A DNA stretch of 64,000 nt from Sclerodactyla briareus. Taxonomy: Eukaryota; Echinodermata; Holothuroidea; Dendrochirotida; Sclerodactylidae. A program made the position numbers and the translations under genes. Shown here piece by piece: positions 1 through 12,691 of this stretch. Where the stretch lies: contig JAODTK010003688.1 in the NCBI GenBank assembly GCA_026419785.1, positions 1 through 64,000 of the forward strand, given 5' to 3'. Position 1 is the first letter of the stretch; the number at the start of each line of letters is the position of its first letter. The notes under the pieces are model-generated. The model made no database searches and had not been told where the DNA came from. It saw nothing but the letters and a program-made list of their open reading frames with translations.

Positions 1-1071
1 ATAATCGACCGTAATAGTCGCCTATATCGGGGGCACACGCCATCCTAATTTCCCTAGACTTACACACGAAATTGGTCCGTTCTCAGCATCGGCACCTCCA
101 GAAGTTTTACCTCGAATATTGCCATACACCACGGTGAAGCAGAGAGTCCACTAATTCCAACGATGTGCAATCCGATGTACCATGACCATGTCGAATTTGA
201 GTCGTAGGGGATCTATTTTTAGCATGGTATTTCCGACAGTAGTTTTTCCGACGGACCATCGACCAGGGCCTATTTTGGTCCTTGAATTTTCAAAACAGCA
301 AAGTGGACATTTCCAGAAAACTTTCAACATTTGTACTTTGACATATCCCCTTTCAGATAAAGTCAAACGTAAAATCGCATTCCATTACCACAGAGCAGCG
401 ATGTACCCCAAATTATATTATGGACTCATTTTTGAAGGGAACCGTTTTGGAGGATGAATCTTCCAGCTAATACGTGTGTGCCTGTAGCTTATTGGTCGCT
501 ATTGTAAAAAACTATATCGTGTGAGGGTACAATCGTATTCGTGATCATCGTGGGATTCTATCGGATGGACGGACAATAATAGCTGTTGTGACCTGACCGG
601 GGGCAGGTGGCATTTGTCCTCCTGGTTTACGGTACTTAATACAGTGAATAGTTATTAGGGCCTTGTACTACGCTCAATAGCCACTGACAGGCTCATATAT
701 GCGGAATTAATATAACATAGGCCGTATATGGAGCTGGATTGTGTTGGCAGGTTGGCTCATTGCTCAGTTCTGTGGATTATAGATGTATGACCTTTATATA
801 GCTGCCTAATCCTATACAAAATACTCTGACTGACCAATACAGCAAGTAGGCGACTGCTAAACAGAGGAAAGTCTAAATGAACAAAACCTGATTATTTCTA
901 CATGAAGCAGTGGCTTTTAGTTAGTTTACCAGAGAGAAAAAAACGAAACATTTTAGGTCCGCAGATCGGGGGAATTCCATCCATTTCGAAGAAGAAAATT
1001 GCACTGCTTACGAGCAACTTGACATCTATAACAGGTTGCGTCGGTTCTACTGGATACCGGTAATCTACCCG
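1..1071. other. No recognisable feature
   Basis: This AT-leaning stretch has only short chance ORFs on both strands. I see no domain, repeat copy or RNA gene in it. It lies upstream of the first exon remnant of the P450 pseudogene and could hold its promoter or signal-anchor sequence, but nothing shows that. Confidence 0.4.
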
Positions 1072-1404
1072 TACTGTTAGCGACAGGGGTTACGCTTGTA
1101 CCGTCTGGATCGTCGCGAGGAGCGGCGGTCTATTTCAGAGGAGGAAGCTGACGCTACCGCCCGGCCTACCGGCTTGCCCATGAGTGGGCCACTCGCCAGC
1201 TTTTCTCAAGTCCCAGTCCCAAGTCCGCCGGATACTTCTTCACGAGAGAGCCGCAGTACGGCGACATATCATGATTAAGCTGGGAACGACGCCTCTGTAC
1301 GTACTGAGCAAACGGGACCATTCTCGAGTAGTCTACAATCACCACAATCTCAAGCAGGATACCCCAGGGGCCTACGAACATCGCCCTCGGTCGGGACGCC
1401 AAAG
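1072..1404 (+). pseudogene. Cytochrome P450 (clan 2, CYP2-like) pseudogene, exon 1 remnant
   Basis: P450s are heme monooxygenases anchored in the ER membrane. The translation carries a hinge-like RPTGLPMSGPLASF (about 1165-1206), which fits the P-P-G-P-x-G-L-P-x-x-G hinge after the membrane anchor. Further on, in shifted frames, come EPQYGDI (about 1249-1268) and KLGTTPLYVLSKRD, which fit the first beta-sheet segment KYGD-x-x-x-x-LG-x-x-P-V-V-V-L. The segment ends at AAAG/GTGAGT, a strong donor at 1405. In one frame the end reads TNIALGRDAKG and joins in phase 1 to GVVFSEGP of the exon at 12692, as expected for CYP2-type genes. At least two frameshifts and in-frame stops are present. No initiator Met or hydrophobic anchor is clear, so the 5' end is approximate. 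The assignment leans on the better preserved downstream exons. Confidence 0.62.
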
Positions 1405-1759
1405 GTGAGTATAGGCCTATCTGCAGACTAAGTAGTAAATGTCGCTATGAAGCGCATTGGGACAAAAAGAAAGTTATCACAAAAAATTGGAGTGACATTC
1501 AAATTGGAAAATGAAGATCGAGAGCCAAGAGGGAAAGTGTTGAGGCTGTTGATTCGGGCGGGGCAGAAATTCGCAGGCCAATGGTCATGAGAATATGACT
1601 TTTCGTTCTTATTTCATCATGGCAGCAAACTTCAAGAGGAAATAAAGCCTTCCGAGTTCGCTGATATTGTTCCGAGTTCGCGGTATGTATAGAGCCTATC
1701 AACGTTTGTCCACCCCCCCCCCCGACGTCAGAAAATTCCTTCAAGGCGCGTACCGAGAG

Positions 1760-2135
1760 ATTGTCTGGGGGTGAGGTCGGAAACCCAGCTCACCCACTAT
1801 GGCAATAAGTACAACGTATGGGCCCCCTATAACACCATGCTGCTGCAATAGTTTGCTAAAAAATAACAGATGCAAAAACTCTTCTATATGACCTGCAAAA
1901 AAATTTGTGGTAAAAATTGATTGGTCACTTAGATCATGGAGGGGGGGGGGGGGTAATTCTGAGACCCCCCCCAACCCGTGGGTTCGCCACTGATTCCTCA
2001 AAAGTAAAATTGGAAATCTAAACAATGGGCACTTGCTAGAAACATCCAAATGTACAAAAGTGGGTGTAGGGCTTGGTAGTTCTTTCACTGTGCTCGCTGA
2101 CGGAACGTTTTTACATGACATTGACCTTTAATGGA
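1760..2135 (+). repeat. Dispersed repeat family R1, copy 1
   Basis: The segment 1775-1935 (TATGGGCCCCCTATAACACC, then CTGCTGCAATAGTTTG) matches 17585-17727. The segment 1965-2135 (GTGGGTTCGCCACTGATTCC through TTACATGACATTGACCTTTAATGG) matches 37300-37465. The copies align in the same orientation with many substitutions and small indels, which is typical of old interspersed copies. No coding capacity or clear termini are visible, so the element class is unknown. A poly-G run and a poly-C run lie in its middle. Confidence 0.6.
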
Positions 2136-3480
2136 CATGGAAAATTTGCAGAACTCCGCGAAAGAGGCGGAAGAGGCTGAATGTGAAGAGATAGTTACTA
2201 AGATAACATGCAATGTGACTTGAACTGCCCACCCGGTGTGTCAGGAAAGACTGTAGGCCACATTCTCCAACTTTCGTTTGATTACAAAAAGTTGGAAAAA
2301 TCGCATGAATCATGCAAATTGTCCTGTCGTGGACCTCGAAATGATCTCATGTTGTTTAGGACTAACAAACAGTCCACATCCACCGAGTTTGTTCAATTCG
2401 ACCAAAGTTAAAAAATCACGAGAAAAAAACGCCAAAATGAAGGAGCCTAGTTGAAAAAAATCTCAAGTCACAATGGGGACAAATTGAGATAGCCCCACCA
2501 TTATGTAGCTAGTTATATGATCATCGGAAATGCATTCTATCTGCGAAAACATGTTCGTTCCTAAGTCAAAATGCGAGCTCTCATCCACTGGCGTGGTAAG
2601 ATGGTTGTAGAACTAAACTGGCTAAAAGTCCATACATGCTGCATAGGAAATGCGTGTGGTGCCATGCAGCTTCACTTCACATAACAATGGTATACACGCA
2701 TACACAACAACGACACAGGCAACAACAGAGAAGAAACGAGACGGCCGATGATGACGAACAAAGGTCAGAAAACTTGGAAAGACGTGAGTAAAAGACGCGA
2801 TCTGTTCCTGAGCAAGACACAAACGTGTCGTGATCCTGCCATAGCGGACAGGTATGGTAATAAGTACAACCAGAACAATTATTACCCCTATTAGATATTG
2901 TAAGTTACTTAAAAATTATAGATGTCGCACACAATGGAATTCCAATATTATCTTCTACCTCCACTGCCCCTTACTCCCTCTACTACTTTGTGGAGGAAAG
3001 AACAAGTCACCTCCCCATCCACCAAGGAAGTGGTATTCAATTCTGACAAAGTGTGAGAATCACAGAGAAGAAGCAAATTTACTCCTGACATCAAAATGAC
3101 ACTGACTTTTGTCACGGACAAATGAAGTCCCCATCCGGCAACTTTCGTTCACATAGGACAAACTTTAAAGATGGATTGTCGACAATTGAAATAAAATTTT
3201 GTAAACAAATACTGCACCAGCAATTTAGATAAATTGGACAAAATGGTAATGTCACGCATTTTTTTCCGTGAAATAAAAGTGATAGAATATAGGTAGAGAA
3301 GTATTGCTTCAAATCTACATATACGCCCCCATTACGATATTTTATCGTGACGTAATGCAGAATTCGCAGCGCGTGTTTCGCTGTGACGCTAAGACGACAA
3401 TCCATCTTCCAACGTTTTCGCTAGTAAATTATGCAAATTGATGGGAGTAGCAGTACGTATAAGAGTCCTATGGGGTCGAC
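2136..3480. other. No recognisable feature
   Basis: AT-leaning intronic sequence with scattered short ORFs on both strands that show no family resemblance. I see no repeat copy matching the rest of the window. Confidence 0.4.
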
Positions 3481-3840
3481 CATTAGTCGGGGAGCATGAT
3501 GTCAATAAATAGGGTCCCGTGTGCATTTTGTGGTGAAATTATACCACCCATCCAGATGTGACCGTTAGATAGTGTAAAACATGAAAAAACACATGTTTTC
3601 AGTGGCGCAAACCACGTAGAGGGGTATTTTAGAGGCGTTTTCAAAATGGCTGCAAAATATGGGGAAAAGACACAGGAAGGGTAATTTGAAAATCCTTTGT
3701 TTATATGATAGTTACCCCAGTGCTCAAATACAGTTTTGAGGAACAGAAAAAAAATTCTCCAACATATTCCCTGTGTGCATGTTGCCAGAACTAAATCCCT
3801 ACAGAGGAGTATTTCATTTGCGTTTCAAAAAAAAAAAAAA
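3481..3840 (+). repeat. Tandem repeat family R2 (about 185-bp monomers), copy in + orientation
   Basis: GTAGAGGGGTATTTTAGAGG at 3616, followed by a TTTTCAAAATGG..CAAAATATGGGG core, recurs in weaker form at 3801 (ACAGAGGAGTATTTC...). That gives a spacing of about 185 bases. The same core occurs in reverse complement at 7560-8030. The block ends in an A-run at about 3828-3846. It looks like a degenerate satellite or a tandem-repeat-bearing transposon. Confidence 0.6.
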
Positions 3841-3849
3841 AAAAAATGC

Positions 3850-5590
3850 GGCTCTAAATCACAAAATGTCCAATGGAATGATTGAAGTCACATCACACCT
3901 ACATATAAACATCTTCTGGTATTTATATGTTTTTCTACCCTTATAACTTTTTGTCTAGTTATGCTTACTTCTGTCTGATTTAGCAGGGGGAGGAGGGGAA
4001 GCGGGAAGGGGCGGAGGGTAGGGGGAGTGGGGAGGGGTAACGGGGGTGTATGGATGGTATAAAGCATATCATATATCTTATTCATTTTTTCAGTTATTGT
4101 CCACATGTACCTCGACTCAGGGAAATTGTCTGAATGGATGTATGAAGTTTTAGTTAGGTGGTTGTTGTATCCTGGGGCGCGGGTGGGGCGGGGGTGTCCT
4201 ACAATACATTGCGCCACCAGTGGCACCATTGGCCAAACATGGCCACCGTCAGCCGTTCACCAGTCCTCAAATGACTTAGGCGGATACGTGGGGTGAGTTT
4301 AGCATGCTGAGGGCTGGTTTGAGGTTCGAGGCAGGGTGGGTGAGGCATCATGCCATTAACCAGTGAGTGACATGCACTTGGTAAGGGGAATATAATGACT
4401 GTCCAATTGCGAAGGCATGGTTTTCCATTTTCCGTTTTCCATCTGCTGCCGAGAGAGCTCCACTCTCCGTGAAGAGTCCATTTGATGACCAGCTGACTCA
4501 ATGGACCAAGCACATATCTGAACAGTGAACCGCTGGCACAACTGCAGTAATACTGCCAAAAGCTTTGGTGAATAACACACAATCTCTGAATACCCAATCG
4601 CAACGGAGCACTAGCACTAGTCGATGCTATGGCCATAGTTCAATTTGGGTAAACCGGAATGGTCGAACCGGCTCGAACTAGCATGACACTCTCAGTTGAG
4701 TGTTCCGAAACCACGATATCGACTGCGAGGTTCATCTGATTTAACATATAGATTTGTGGCCCGGTCCTTTGAAGTCTGTAACAGTGGGATTGAATGCAAG
4801 GATGCCATCCAGCTGCCTACCAATTACTGTGACGCGTACTCACTACTCTCACTCCTGGGAGAAACATGCCTGGGAGGCACTAGCTGCATCCACTCCCCCC
4901 TTACAATCGCCCGCCTCCCCAGGTAAGAGCGACCAGGCCTAGCCTGGCCCTCTCTACTCCCTGAGGGTACCCTCGAAGCTGTCAGACCATGAGCTCTGGG
5001 GGGTCCTGGTGTTGGCCCCACACCCACCGGATCCTGTTAATGCGGACACGGTGGGCAGGATCTTCCGCCGTGAATTGCGCCTATGCCCAAAGAAACGCAG
5101 TTGGCGATCGCGATCAGGCAGCTAACCTTTACCTATTACCTCCCCGAGAACCCCAGCATTCTATAAGTGATCCTGCAAGCGGTAACTGAGAATGCAGCGA
5201 AGTGAGTGAATCAAATGAAAAAATCTGATCACCGTCTCGGGCCACAGTGAGCGTCCAGGCCCCCTAAAATCTAACCACGGGAAGCACAATAGAGCCAAAA
5301 ACGCGGAGCTCGATTCTTCTGCTCAGATAACATGACCGCCAGACACCACTATCCCGTGACTCCATATGCCCCAGTTTGCGGCGTCCAACCTTGGGCTCGC
5401 AAGAAGCAGAGTCACTAATTTACTTCGATGTAACCAACCACTAAGTGTCCGGTTGGGGCTCAGCCTGTAAAACGCCTCACGTACCCCGCCCCGTGTCCGT
5501 GCGGAGTCTCCGTGTACCGCCTGCGACGCCAGGTGGCCTCTCCAGACTCCCGCGACGCGGACCTCGCCTCACGGGCGCCTCGAGTCCCTC
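3850..5590. other. No recognisable feature; GC-rich toward the 3' side
   Basis: The section at 4690-5590 is markedly richer in G+C and CpG than its surroundings and has several overlapping ORFs, but I recognise no domain in any frame. A G-rich/purine-rich strand block lies at 3985-4050. It could be a decayed repeat or GC-rich exon material. Confidence 0.35.
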
Positions 5591-5594
5591 GGTG

Positions 5595-6100
5595 ACCTCA
5601 GTACTGTGCGCCGAAGCTCCCTAGCAAGCTGAGCATTACATAATCCTGGCCTGGCGGCTCGCACTTGATGGCTTCGACTGCTTCCATAGTAATTACCCCG
5701 GTGGTCCTCCTTGGACGCTTCTGAATGCACTCCCCTGCTGTTTTGAGGATGCAGGCTTCAAGTTTCCCATCCCAACTCGAGGTTGACATTCGCCTCCAGT
5801 CATTCAATCGATAGCGCCAGCTTGCCAGAATACACTGTGCCTACTTTTAGACCTTTCAGTTGGCTAGTGTCAACCTTTCTGAGGTCCGACGCAGCTTTTC
5901 TTGGGATTTTGAAAGTAAGTCTGATTGTAATGACCCAGCAACCTGTGATCATTTTCTGAGAGACTGTTGGCTCATTCCAAGACGAAAATAGAGTTGACCA
6001 AGATATCTGGTCCTGAACGGAGCTCCACAGTCCCGCGACATGTGTTTGTGTCCTGGGATTCTGACTGCAAAGTACCAACAAGATGTCAGCCCACTCCTCC
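5595..6100 (-). mobile_element. LINE remnant, RTE/craniofacin-like endonuclease end and linker
   Basis: Reading the minus strand from about 6100 down gives a decayed stretch ending RLTFKIPRKAASDLRK, then VDTSQLKGLKVGTVYSGKLA, LNDWRRMSTSSWDGKLEACI and LKTAGECIQKRPRRTTGVIT. This order fits the region after the endonuclease SDHYLV motif of RTE-type LINE proteins: an IRL-x-x-K strand, DT-x-x-L, then a linker with a W-x-x-x-K-x-x-x-x-x-x-A-x-E pattern. One frame change lies at about 5805. The reverse transcriptase domain that should follow at lower coordinates is absent, so the copy is truncated. The call is by motif order only. Confidence 0.6.
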
Positions 6101-7405
6101 CAAGTCCCATAATCCAGGAAGAAACTGATACTTGGATCCTACTTGCATGTATCCATCCGCTCCTCTGATACCGATGTTTTCGTGTCGTGCTCGCACTAGA
6201 ATACTCTGCGAGGAGACCTCTGTGACCTGGAACTGGGTGAGCGACGAATGATCATCCACCTGAAGCTCTGGGAATGGCGAGAGCCGCTGGCCCTTTCCAG
6301 CTTTCTATTCTACCACTGATGGTGCTGGAAATACAAGGGAGTTTTACAGAGAAAGAAGGCTTCTTGGCTGAATGTTTCGAAAATACCAGCAAAGCGACGT
6401 TAACGGCATTAGCCGATCAGGGCACCATCGACAAACCCAGCGAATTCGACTTTCCGAAATCGAAAACAATTGGTTAGCCAGTTTGTACAACCTGGATAAA
6501 AGATTTCCAAAGTGCGCTTGTAAGACCAGTGGTTTTTCAGAGACATCACAGGTACAATCGGAGAGGCTCCCCCAACGGCTAATTGCATTATACATATTAT
6601 GCTATCATGCGACCATTACCAATTGAAGATTTAGAACAATGACAAAGGGGGCAAGTCCTGTTCTGCAATCGCTAAACAACTATGACTGGAACTTAATAAT
6701 GCAATGGTGCCATTGATGACAACTGAGAAAACCGCTCAGACGCTGTGCTCAGTTGGTCTGATGTGGATGCCAGAAGATTCAATGTGCAACCTTGAAATGT
6801 GTTGCAAAAAACTGTACTAAAGCAGAGACTCTGTATGTGGCGCCCAGCATGAAGAGACAGCTTACAATGGCATGTAGGAGGGCAGTGCAATGAGAGGACT
6901 GGATGAGGATGGTAGTGGAGATGAAGATGACGACGGAATTCTGTAGCAGATACCACCGACTGCTGTTCTGTAAATGATCCAGTTTGAATGGTGGGTGACT
7001 GGGTACACGGAACCCAGAACCTATCGAACCGCATGTCGAAGCTGCATTCGAGACGAGGATGAAGGGAAATCAACGATGTCAACTTTGGTATACATACTGT
7101 CTGACATGCATGGAGGTGAGAATGCTCAGTGAGACATTAACCATTGGCATGCCGGCTAAAACAATATTCCGCAGAGCAGTTTCTGAAGATGGTGGTGGGG
7201 AAGAAGACAGAATTTAATAACTATTGAACGTATTGTTTGTTTTTGTCCCTATGTTTGCCCAACAGCGCTTCTGAGCCCACAGACACATAAACACCCGTCA
7301 TATACACCATCCTCTCTACATTTCTGCATCATGATCATGGCGAATTACGCAACGATACCAAAACTTGTTGCAATTACCGGCATAAATTGATTGATATCGT
7401 CCTGA
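6101..7405. other. No recognisable feature
   Basis: The longest open frame here (minus, 6693-7082) is rich in Ser, His, Leu and Pro and matches nothing I know. It looks like chance. I see no repeat copies. Confidence 0.4.
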
Positions 7406-8090
7406 TTCCATTTTCCACCCCGCTTAATTTTTGGAAGAGCGCCCTCTACCCACAACTACAGTGAAAATATTTGGAAAAATTTCTCTCCTTCCTCAAAACT
7501 CCCTAACTGTCTTTGCGCATTGTTGGTTGCTATTCATATCAACTGGGATCTCCAAATTTCTCTCCTTTTGGTCGTTCTCCCCATATTTTGCAGCCATTTG
7601 AAAAACTGGCCATTACAGCGCATTTGAAAACCCACTACAGCTGTTCAACCTGTTTATATGCCCATCCTCCACTACATTTAATTGCATCATGGTACAGTAC
7701 AATGATGATGATGATGCAAACGGGCCTGCGATTTTCGGGCCATAACCTGGATTTATCATCTTTCTGATTCATTTTTGTACCTTTGTGTGTATTTGGAGTG
7801 CGCCCTCTAGCAACATATACGTTGAAAATTTTTGAAAACATTTTTCCCTGTCGCTTCCTCGAAATTCCAACTGTATTTAGGGCATTGTTGTGCTACTCAT
7901 ATCAACCAGGATGTCCAAATTACTTAACCCTCCTGTTTTGCCTCGTTTCCGTTTCCCCTTCCCCCCTTTCGTTTCCTCCCCCATATTTTGGCAGGCCCAT
8001 TTTGAAAAACGCCCTCTAAAATACCCCTCTACATCTACATGGTTGCGCACTGACAACATGTGTTTTCATGTTCTACTACACTAGCTAACA
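7406..8090 (-). repeat. Tandem repeat family R2, array in minus orientation
   Basis: GCGCCCTCTA(C/G) occurs at 7440 and again at 7800. In each case it is followed by ...GAAAATTTTTGAAAA.., a TCAA-CTGGGAT-TCCAAAT segment and CCATATTTTG. A weaker phase mark at about 7620 and another at about 8010 suggest monomers near 180-205 bases and a higher-order unit near 360. The strand is opposite to the copy at 3481-3840. No coding potential is visible. Confidence 0.65.
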
Positions 8091-8479
8091 TTCACATCTA
8101 GATAGTTGGTCCTGATTTCCCCACGAATGCACACGGACTGTATCCACTTTGTGCTCCCCCACTAATGGGTATGCAAAATTGCACGTAGAAACCAAGACCC
8201 TGCTTGTTGTTAGGTATTGATTGATAGGCTATTTCAGACATCGGTCTCACTATGTCACTCCCGTTGACCTCAGATAAGCTTTTGACCTGACCACTCAGCA
8301 TCAGGTGTTGGGGTGGGGGTAGAGGCAACAAGTAAAGAGTCGAGGGATTCGGGTCGGCATTTTCAAGTAAGAAAGCCCGTTACGTAAAGCCAGTATTTGT
8401 CTGAGGTTTCCACGAGGAAACCCACCGTAATTCTCTTCTCCTTCTATTCTTCTCGAGCAGCAGGCTAGGTAAATAACGG

Positions 8480-9000
8480 GTCATATTCTGTCTTGACCCA
8501 TATGTTTAAAAGATATCATGTTCACTTGTCAAATTAACGTTGATTTTTTTTTAACAGAACAGGTTTTGGAGATAAAGTCGAAATTTCCCTGAGGCCTTTA
8601 CGAAAGGTTTCATCTCAAGTCGAACTGTTTTGCATTGTGTGCGGTAACCTGTCGTTGAGGGAGGGGGGGGGGGGGGGAGGGGGTGGTGGAGGGGGGGGGG
8701 GGGGAAGGAGACGGAGGGGGGTGGTAGGTGAGGAGTTACTGTTCCCGGTTGTGTTGGTCCATCTGTCATTGTCCCAGATGTTTAAAAGATATCTGTTCTC
8801 TTTTCCTAATTACGTTGAATTTTGTTTTAACAGAACAGGTTTTGGAGATCTTCTAAACGGCTAACTTCAACTGAGAGCCGTTAGAAGGATTTTCATCTAG
8901 TCAAACTGTTTGCAATTGTGTGCGGAGACCTATTGTGATGGAGGGGGGGAGGTGTAGGTAGAGTAGGGGTACTGTCCCGGTTGTATGTTGGTTTGATTTT
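8480..9000 (+). repeat. Tandem duplication, about 276-bp unit with poly-G core
   Basis: GTTTAAAAGATATC...AACAGAACAGGTTTTGGAGAT occurs at 8504-8578 and again at 8780-8850, an offset of 276 bases. Each unit then runs through a TTTCATCT(C)AAGTCGAACTGTTT(T)GCA-like stretch and a TGTGTGCGG(A/T)xACCT segment into a G-rich tract. The second G tract is much shorter, so the poly-G lengths have changed since duplication. Confidence 0.8.
8659..8728 (+). repeat. Poly-G/GGT low-complexity tract
   Basis: Nearly pure G interrupted by A, T and GGTGGT. It has many runs of four or more G on the + strand and is therefore a potential G-quadruplex former. It is embedded in the first unit of the 276-bp duplication. 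Confidence 0.85.
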
Positions 9001-9900
9001 GAATCGGGGTCCACCGCGGTGAGGGGGGACCTCAAATGTACCGTGTGGTGGAAACAGTGTATAAACAGGATTTTTGCCTGCACCGACCTCGCGTTATTTC
9101 AGGGGCACTCCACCCCCACCCTAGGCAAATATACACGTGTTGGTGGGACTTCAAATTGACTTTAGATTGGCTACTGGTTTAGAATCCATGAATAAATCAT
9201 CAAAATTTGTAATAGGCACTGGGGTGAGGGTATGCATGCTACAATGGAGCCTGATACACAAGTAAACATTGCAAGTTTATAGGGGTGTCATTGAGACTGG
9301 ACCAGTGATAACGATAACACAAAACCCTTGTTGACTATAGGACAGCATGGTGATTAGGATGTTATGCTCATAGAGTGCCACAAGACGATTCAGTGTCCAG
9401 GGAAATGTGTGTATAATGGAAAGTTGCACTATTGGGAGTCATACAGGTGTTATATTACAGTAAATATACACACTTCACTTGGGTGGCATCTGAAAGGTGC
9501 AGGTTTTCTCAAATAATTGGGTATCACATACCCCTGCCTGAGGAATAAATATTGGGGCACTGGGCACAATTAAGTCAAATATTTTTTATCCGGACACAAA
9601 GCATCCTAAATTTGCTAGTGGCAGGGGGCCACACGGATATTCAAACAACCATTGTGGGCTCCCAGCATACCGAAATGATGCAGTTCGTTGGAAGACCAAA
9701 TCTTTCCATTAAAACACCTTCTAAATGTTTGTTGCAAGATGTCCATGCAAAATCAATTCTGGACAACATTTCCCAGTGTTTTAGGCTTCGTATCGACTTC
9801 CACACACGTGCGTTCCTTGAGATCGATGGATAGGAGTGTTGTATTACATAGTCTAAGTCACTTATCGGTTTGTTCAACAAGACGAATCTGGTCATCACAA
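9001..9900. other. No recognisable feature
   Basis: Non-coding in appearance, with scattered short ORFs lacking domain similarity. I see no repeat copies apart from short G runs at the left edge. Confidence 0.35.
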
Positions 9901-9914
9901 AAAAATAACACTCA

Positions 9915-10971
<1,057 letters not shown>

Positions 10972-10989
10972 GTAAATATCGGTTCCGGT

Positions 10990-11370
10990 GTTGGGCGAGA
11001 GTGTGGAGGTCATAGAGTCTTTTCTTTCTTACTTGGGCAGTGTCATCAGTGACTCGGTGTTGTGCGGTCCGAGGTCTTAGCGCCTAGGCGGTATACGAAC
11101 CGTGAGGTCACTGGCTAGTGACGTCTGACGCACGCTTTAGAGGGACAAGGGTCAGAGTGTTCAGTCCCATTGTGCTTCCAGTCCTGCTTTATTCTAGTGA
11201 GGCGTGGACGCTCACCTCGGGGCTGAGGCGCAGACTAGCTGATTCCTTCCTGGACTAACTCACTTCGCTGCATCCTCGCCGTACAACCTATGTCGCTGGT
11301 GGGACTGTGTGTCCAACTTGCCTGATCCGTGACCGACGACTGCGCTTCTTTGGGCATATTGCGCGCCTGA
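10990..11370 (+). mobile_element. LINE remnant, C-terminal end of reverse transcriptase ORF
   Basis: The translation shows, across frameshifts, FLSYLGSVISDS (about 11022-11057), ILLYSSEAWTLTS (near 11181-11219), LRRRLDSFLTN and RRLRFFGHIARL (near 11339-11371). This order is the usual tail of non-LTR retrotransposon ORF2 proteins: the thumb F-x-YLGS-x-IS, then LLYG-x-EAWTLT, then a RLDSF...LR-IL stretch, then RRLRFFGH-x-AR. The EN, RT palm and 3' UTR are not seen here. The clade cannot be settled by eye. The fragment begins next to the CA array, so that junction may be an old breakpoint. Confidence 0.75.
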
Positions 11371-11559
11371 TTTGGAGATTGTAATGATTCAAGTAGTGAA
11401 CTTTTAGGGAGAGTACCAACACCAAGGACATTGCATAAGATGTACTTGAGTTCCAACCTTTTTCTCAACTATTATTCTGACCAAATACTGAAATCTGGTC
11501 GAATATAGCATTAATGAACTCCATATAATTGCCAATGTATCCATTTGTTTTTGTTTTTA

Positions 11560-12430
11560 AACTCTTGAGTAAGGCTGCAACCTCTGGAACCCAATGTCCA
11601 ACTCTGGTTTTTTCCTCGACCTTTGTAAGATGTGACTGAGAACGTTTCCCCACTACTCTTCTGCTTGATCTTGAAATAATCGTCATGTTTTCGGGATCAA
11701 CTCTTGTCCCCACCCACCAAGATATTGTAAATCGGACAAACTGTGTTTCTTCGCGAAGAACAAAAATCTGACCTCAGGTGACCTTGAAATCACCGTCATG
11801 TTTTCTTGACCACTTTGTCCCCTCCCACCGAGTTTCGAGTAAATAAGACTAACTCTGTATTTTCGTGAAACCTGTAACTTAATAGAGGAGGCATACATGC
11901 AGTGATTCCCTCTTTCGAACTCATCCGGGATTTTGATTGGGTTGACTTGAGTAGCAAGTTTCAGATCAATCGCACAGAGCGTAAAAGAGTTATTACGATA
12001 ACACCTAAAGCCTCCGGAGGCGGCAATGGCGGCGGCTCACCCCCGGAGAAGATACCGTAATGATTGTCTTGAAGGGTTCCAGTGTAGAGTCGCTGATAAG
12101 GAAGGCCACTTCGGGATTTCGAGTTACGTGTGCGGGTTTGGAATCCATAATCAGAGAGGTGGTTGTCGTCACAATTTTGTATTCCTGCAGGACTTTCATT
12201 TACCGTCAACTTTGAATAGAACATTGCCTCCTAACGTACAACAGTGACGTAGGCACAGAGGACAGAGGGGAGTATTGGGGGTCAGACCCGCCCCTGACCC
12301 TTGTGACCCATATATTATTAGCTGCGGGTAAGCAACTCTCAAGTCATCATGTCTCTCCGTCCGTCCGTTCGGTTCGTTCCGTCGTTCGTTCGTCGTTTCG
12401 CGTCCGTTCGTTCGTTACTTAGTTTTCCGT
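11560..12430 (+). repeat. Dispersed composite repeat R4 with (TTCG)n tail, copy 1
   Basis: Two related inner units contain CGTCATGTTTTC(GGGA/TTGA)..TTGTCCC(C)ACCCACC and a CTAACTCTGTATT segment (about 11640-11760 and 11780-11870). Later, GCTGCGGGTAAGCAACTCTC (12321-12340) is followed by CATGTCTCTCCGTCCGTCCG and an imperfect CGTT/TTCG tetranucleotide tract to about 12415. The same order of blocks recurs at 49680-49950. This is consistent with a transposon that ends in, or seeds, a microsatellite. The class is unknown. Confidence 0.65.
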
Positions 12431-12691
12431 CCATTCTGTTCGTCCGAGTTGTGGCAGTTTTCTCTCTTGTTCTTGTGTTCAGAAATGATCCTGAATTGAA
12501 ACCTCTCCTTCCGGGCTTTCTGGTTACTGTAAATGTTACAGTAGTCCACTGCAAAAATTCATGGTAAACTGCTGGCTGCAGAATTGCCAGTAGCTTACCG
12601 TAAATTCTAGAAATCATTTAGAGTGTACCCCGATAACATAAATGTTTATCATGTTTATAAATTATGTGTGTAGCTTTATTATTGTTTCCAG

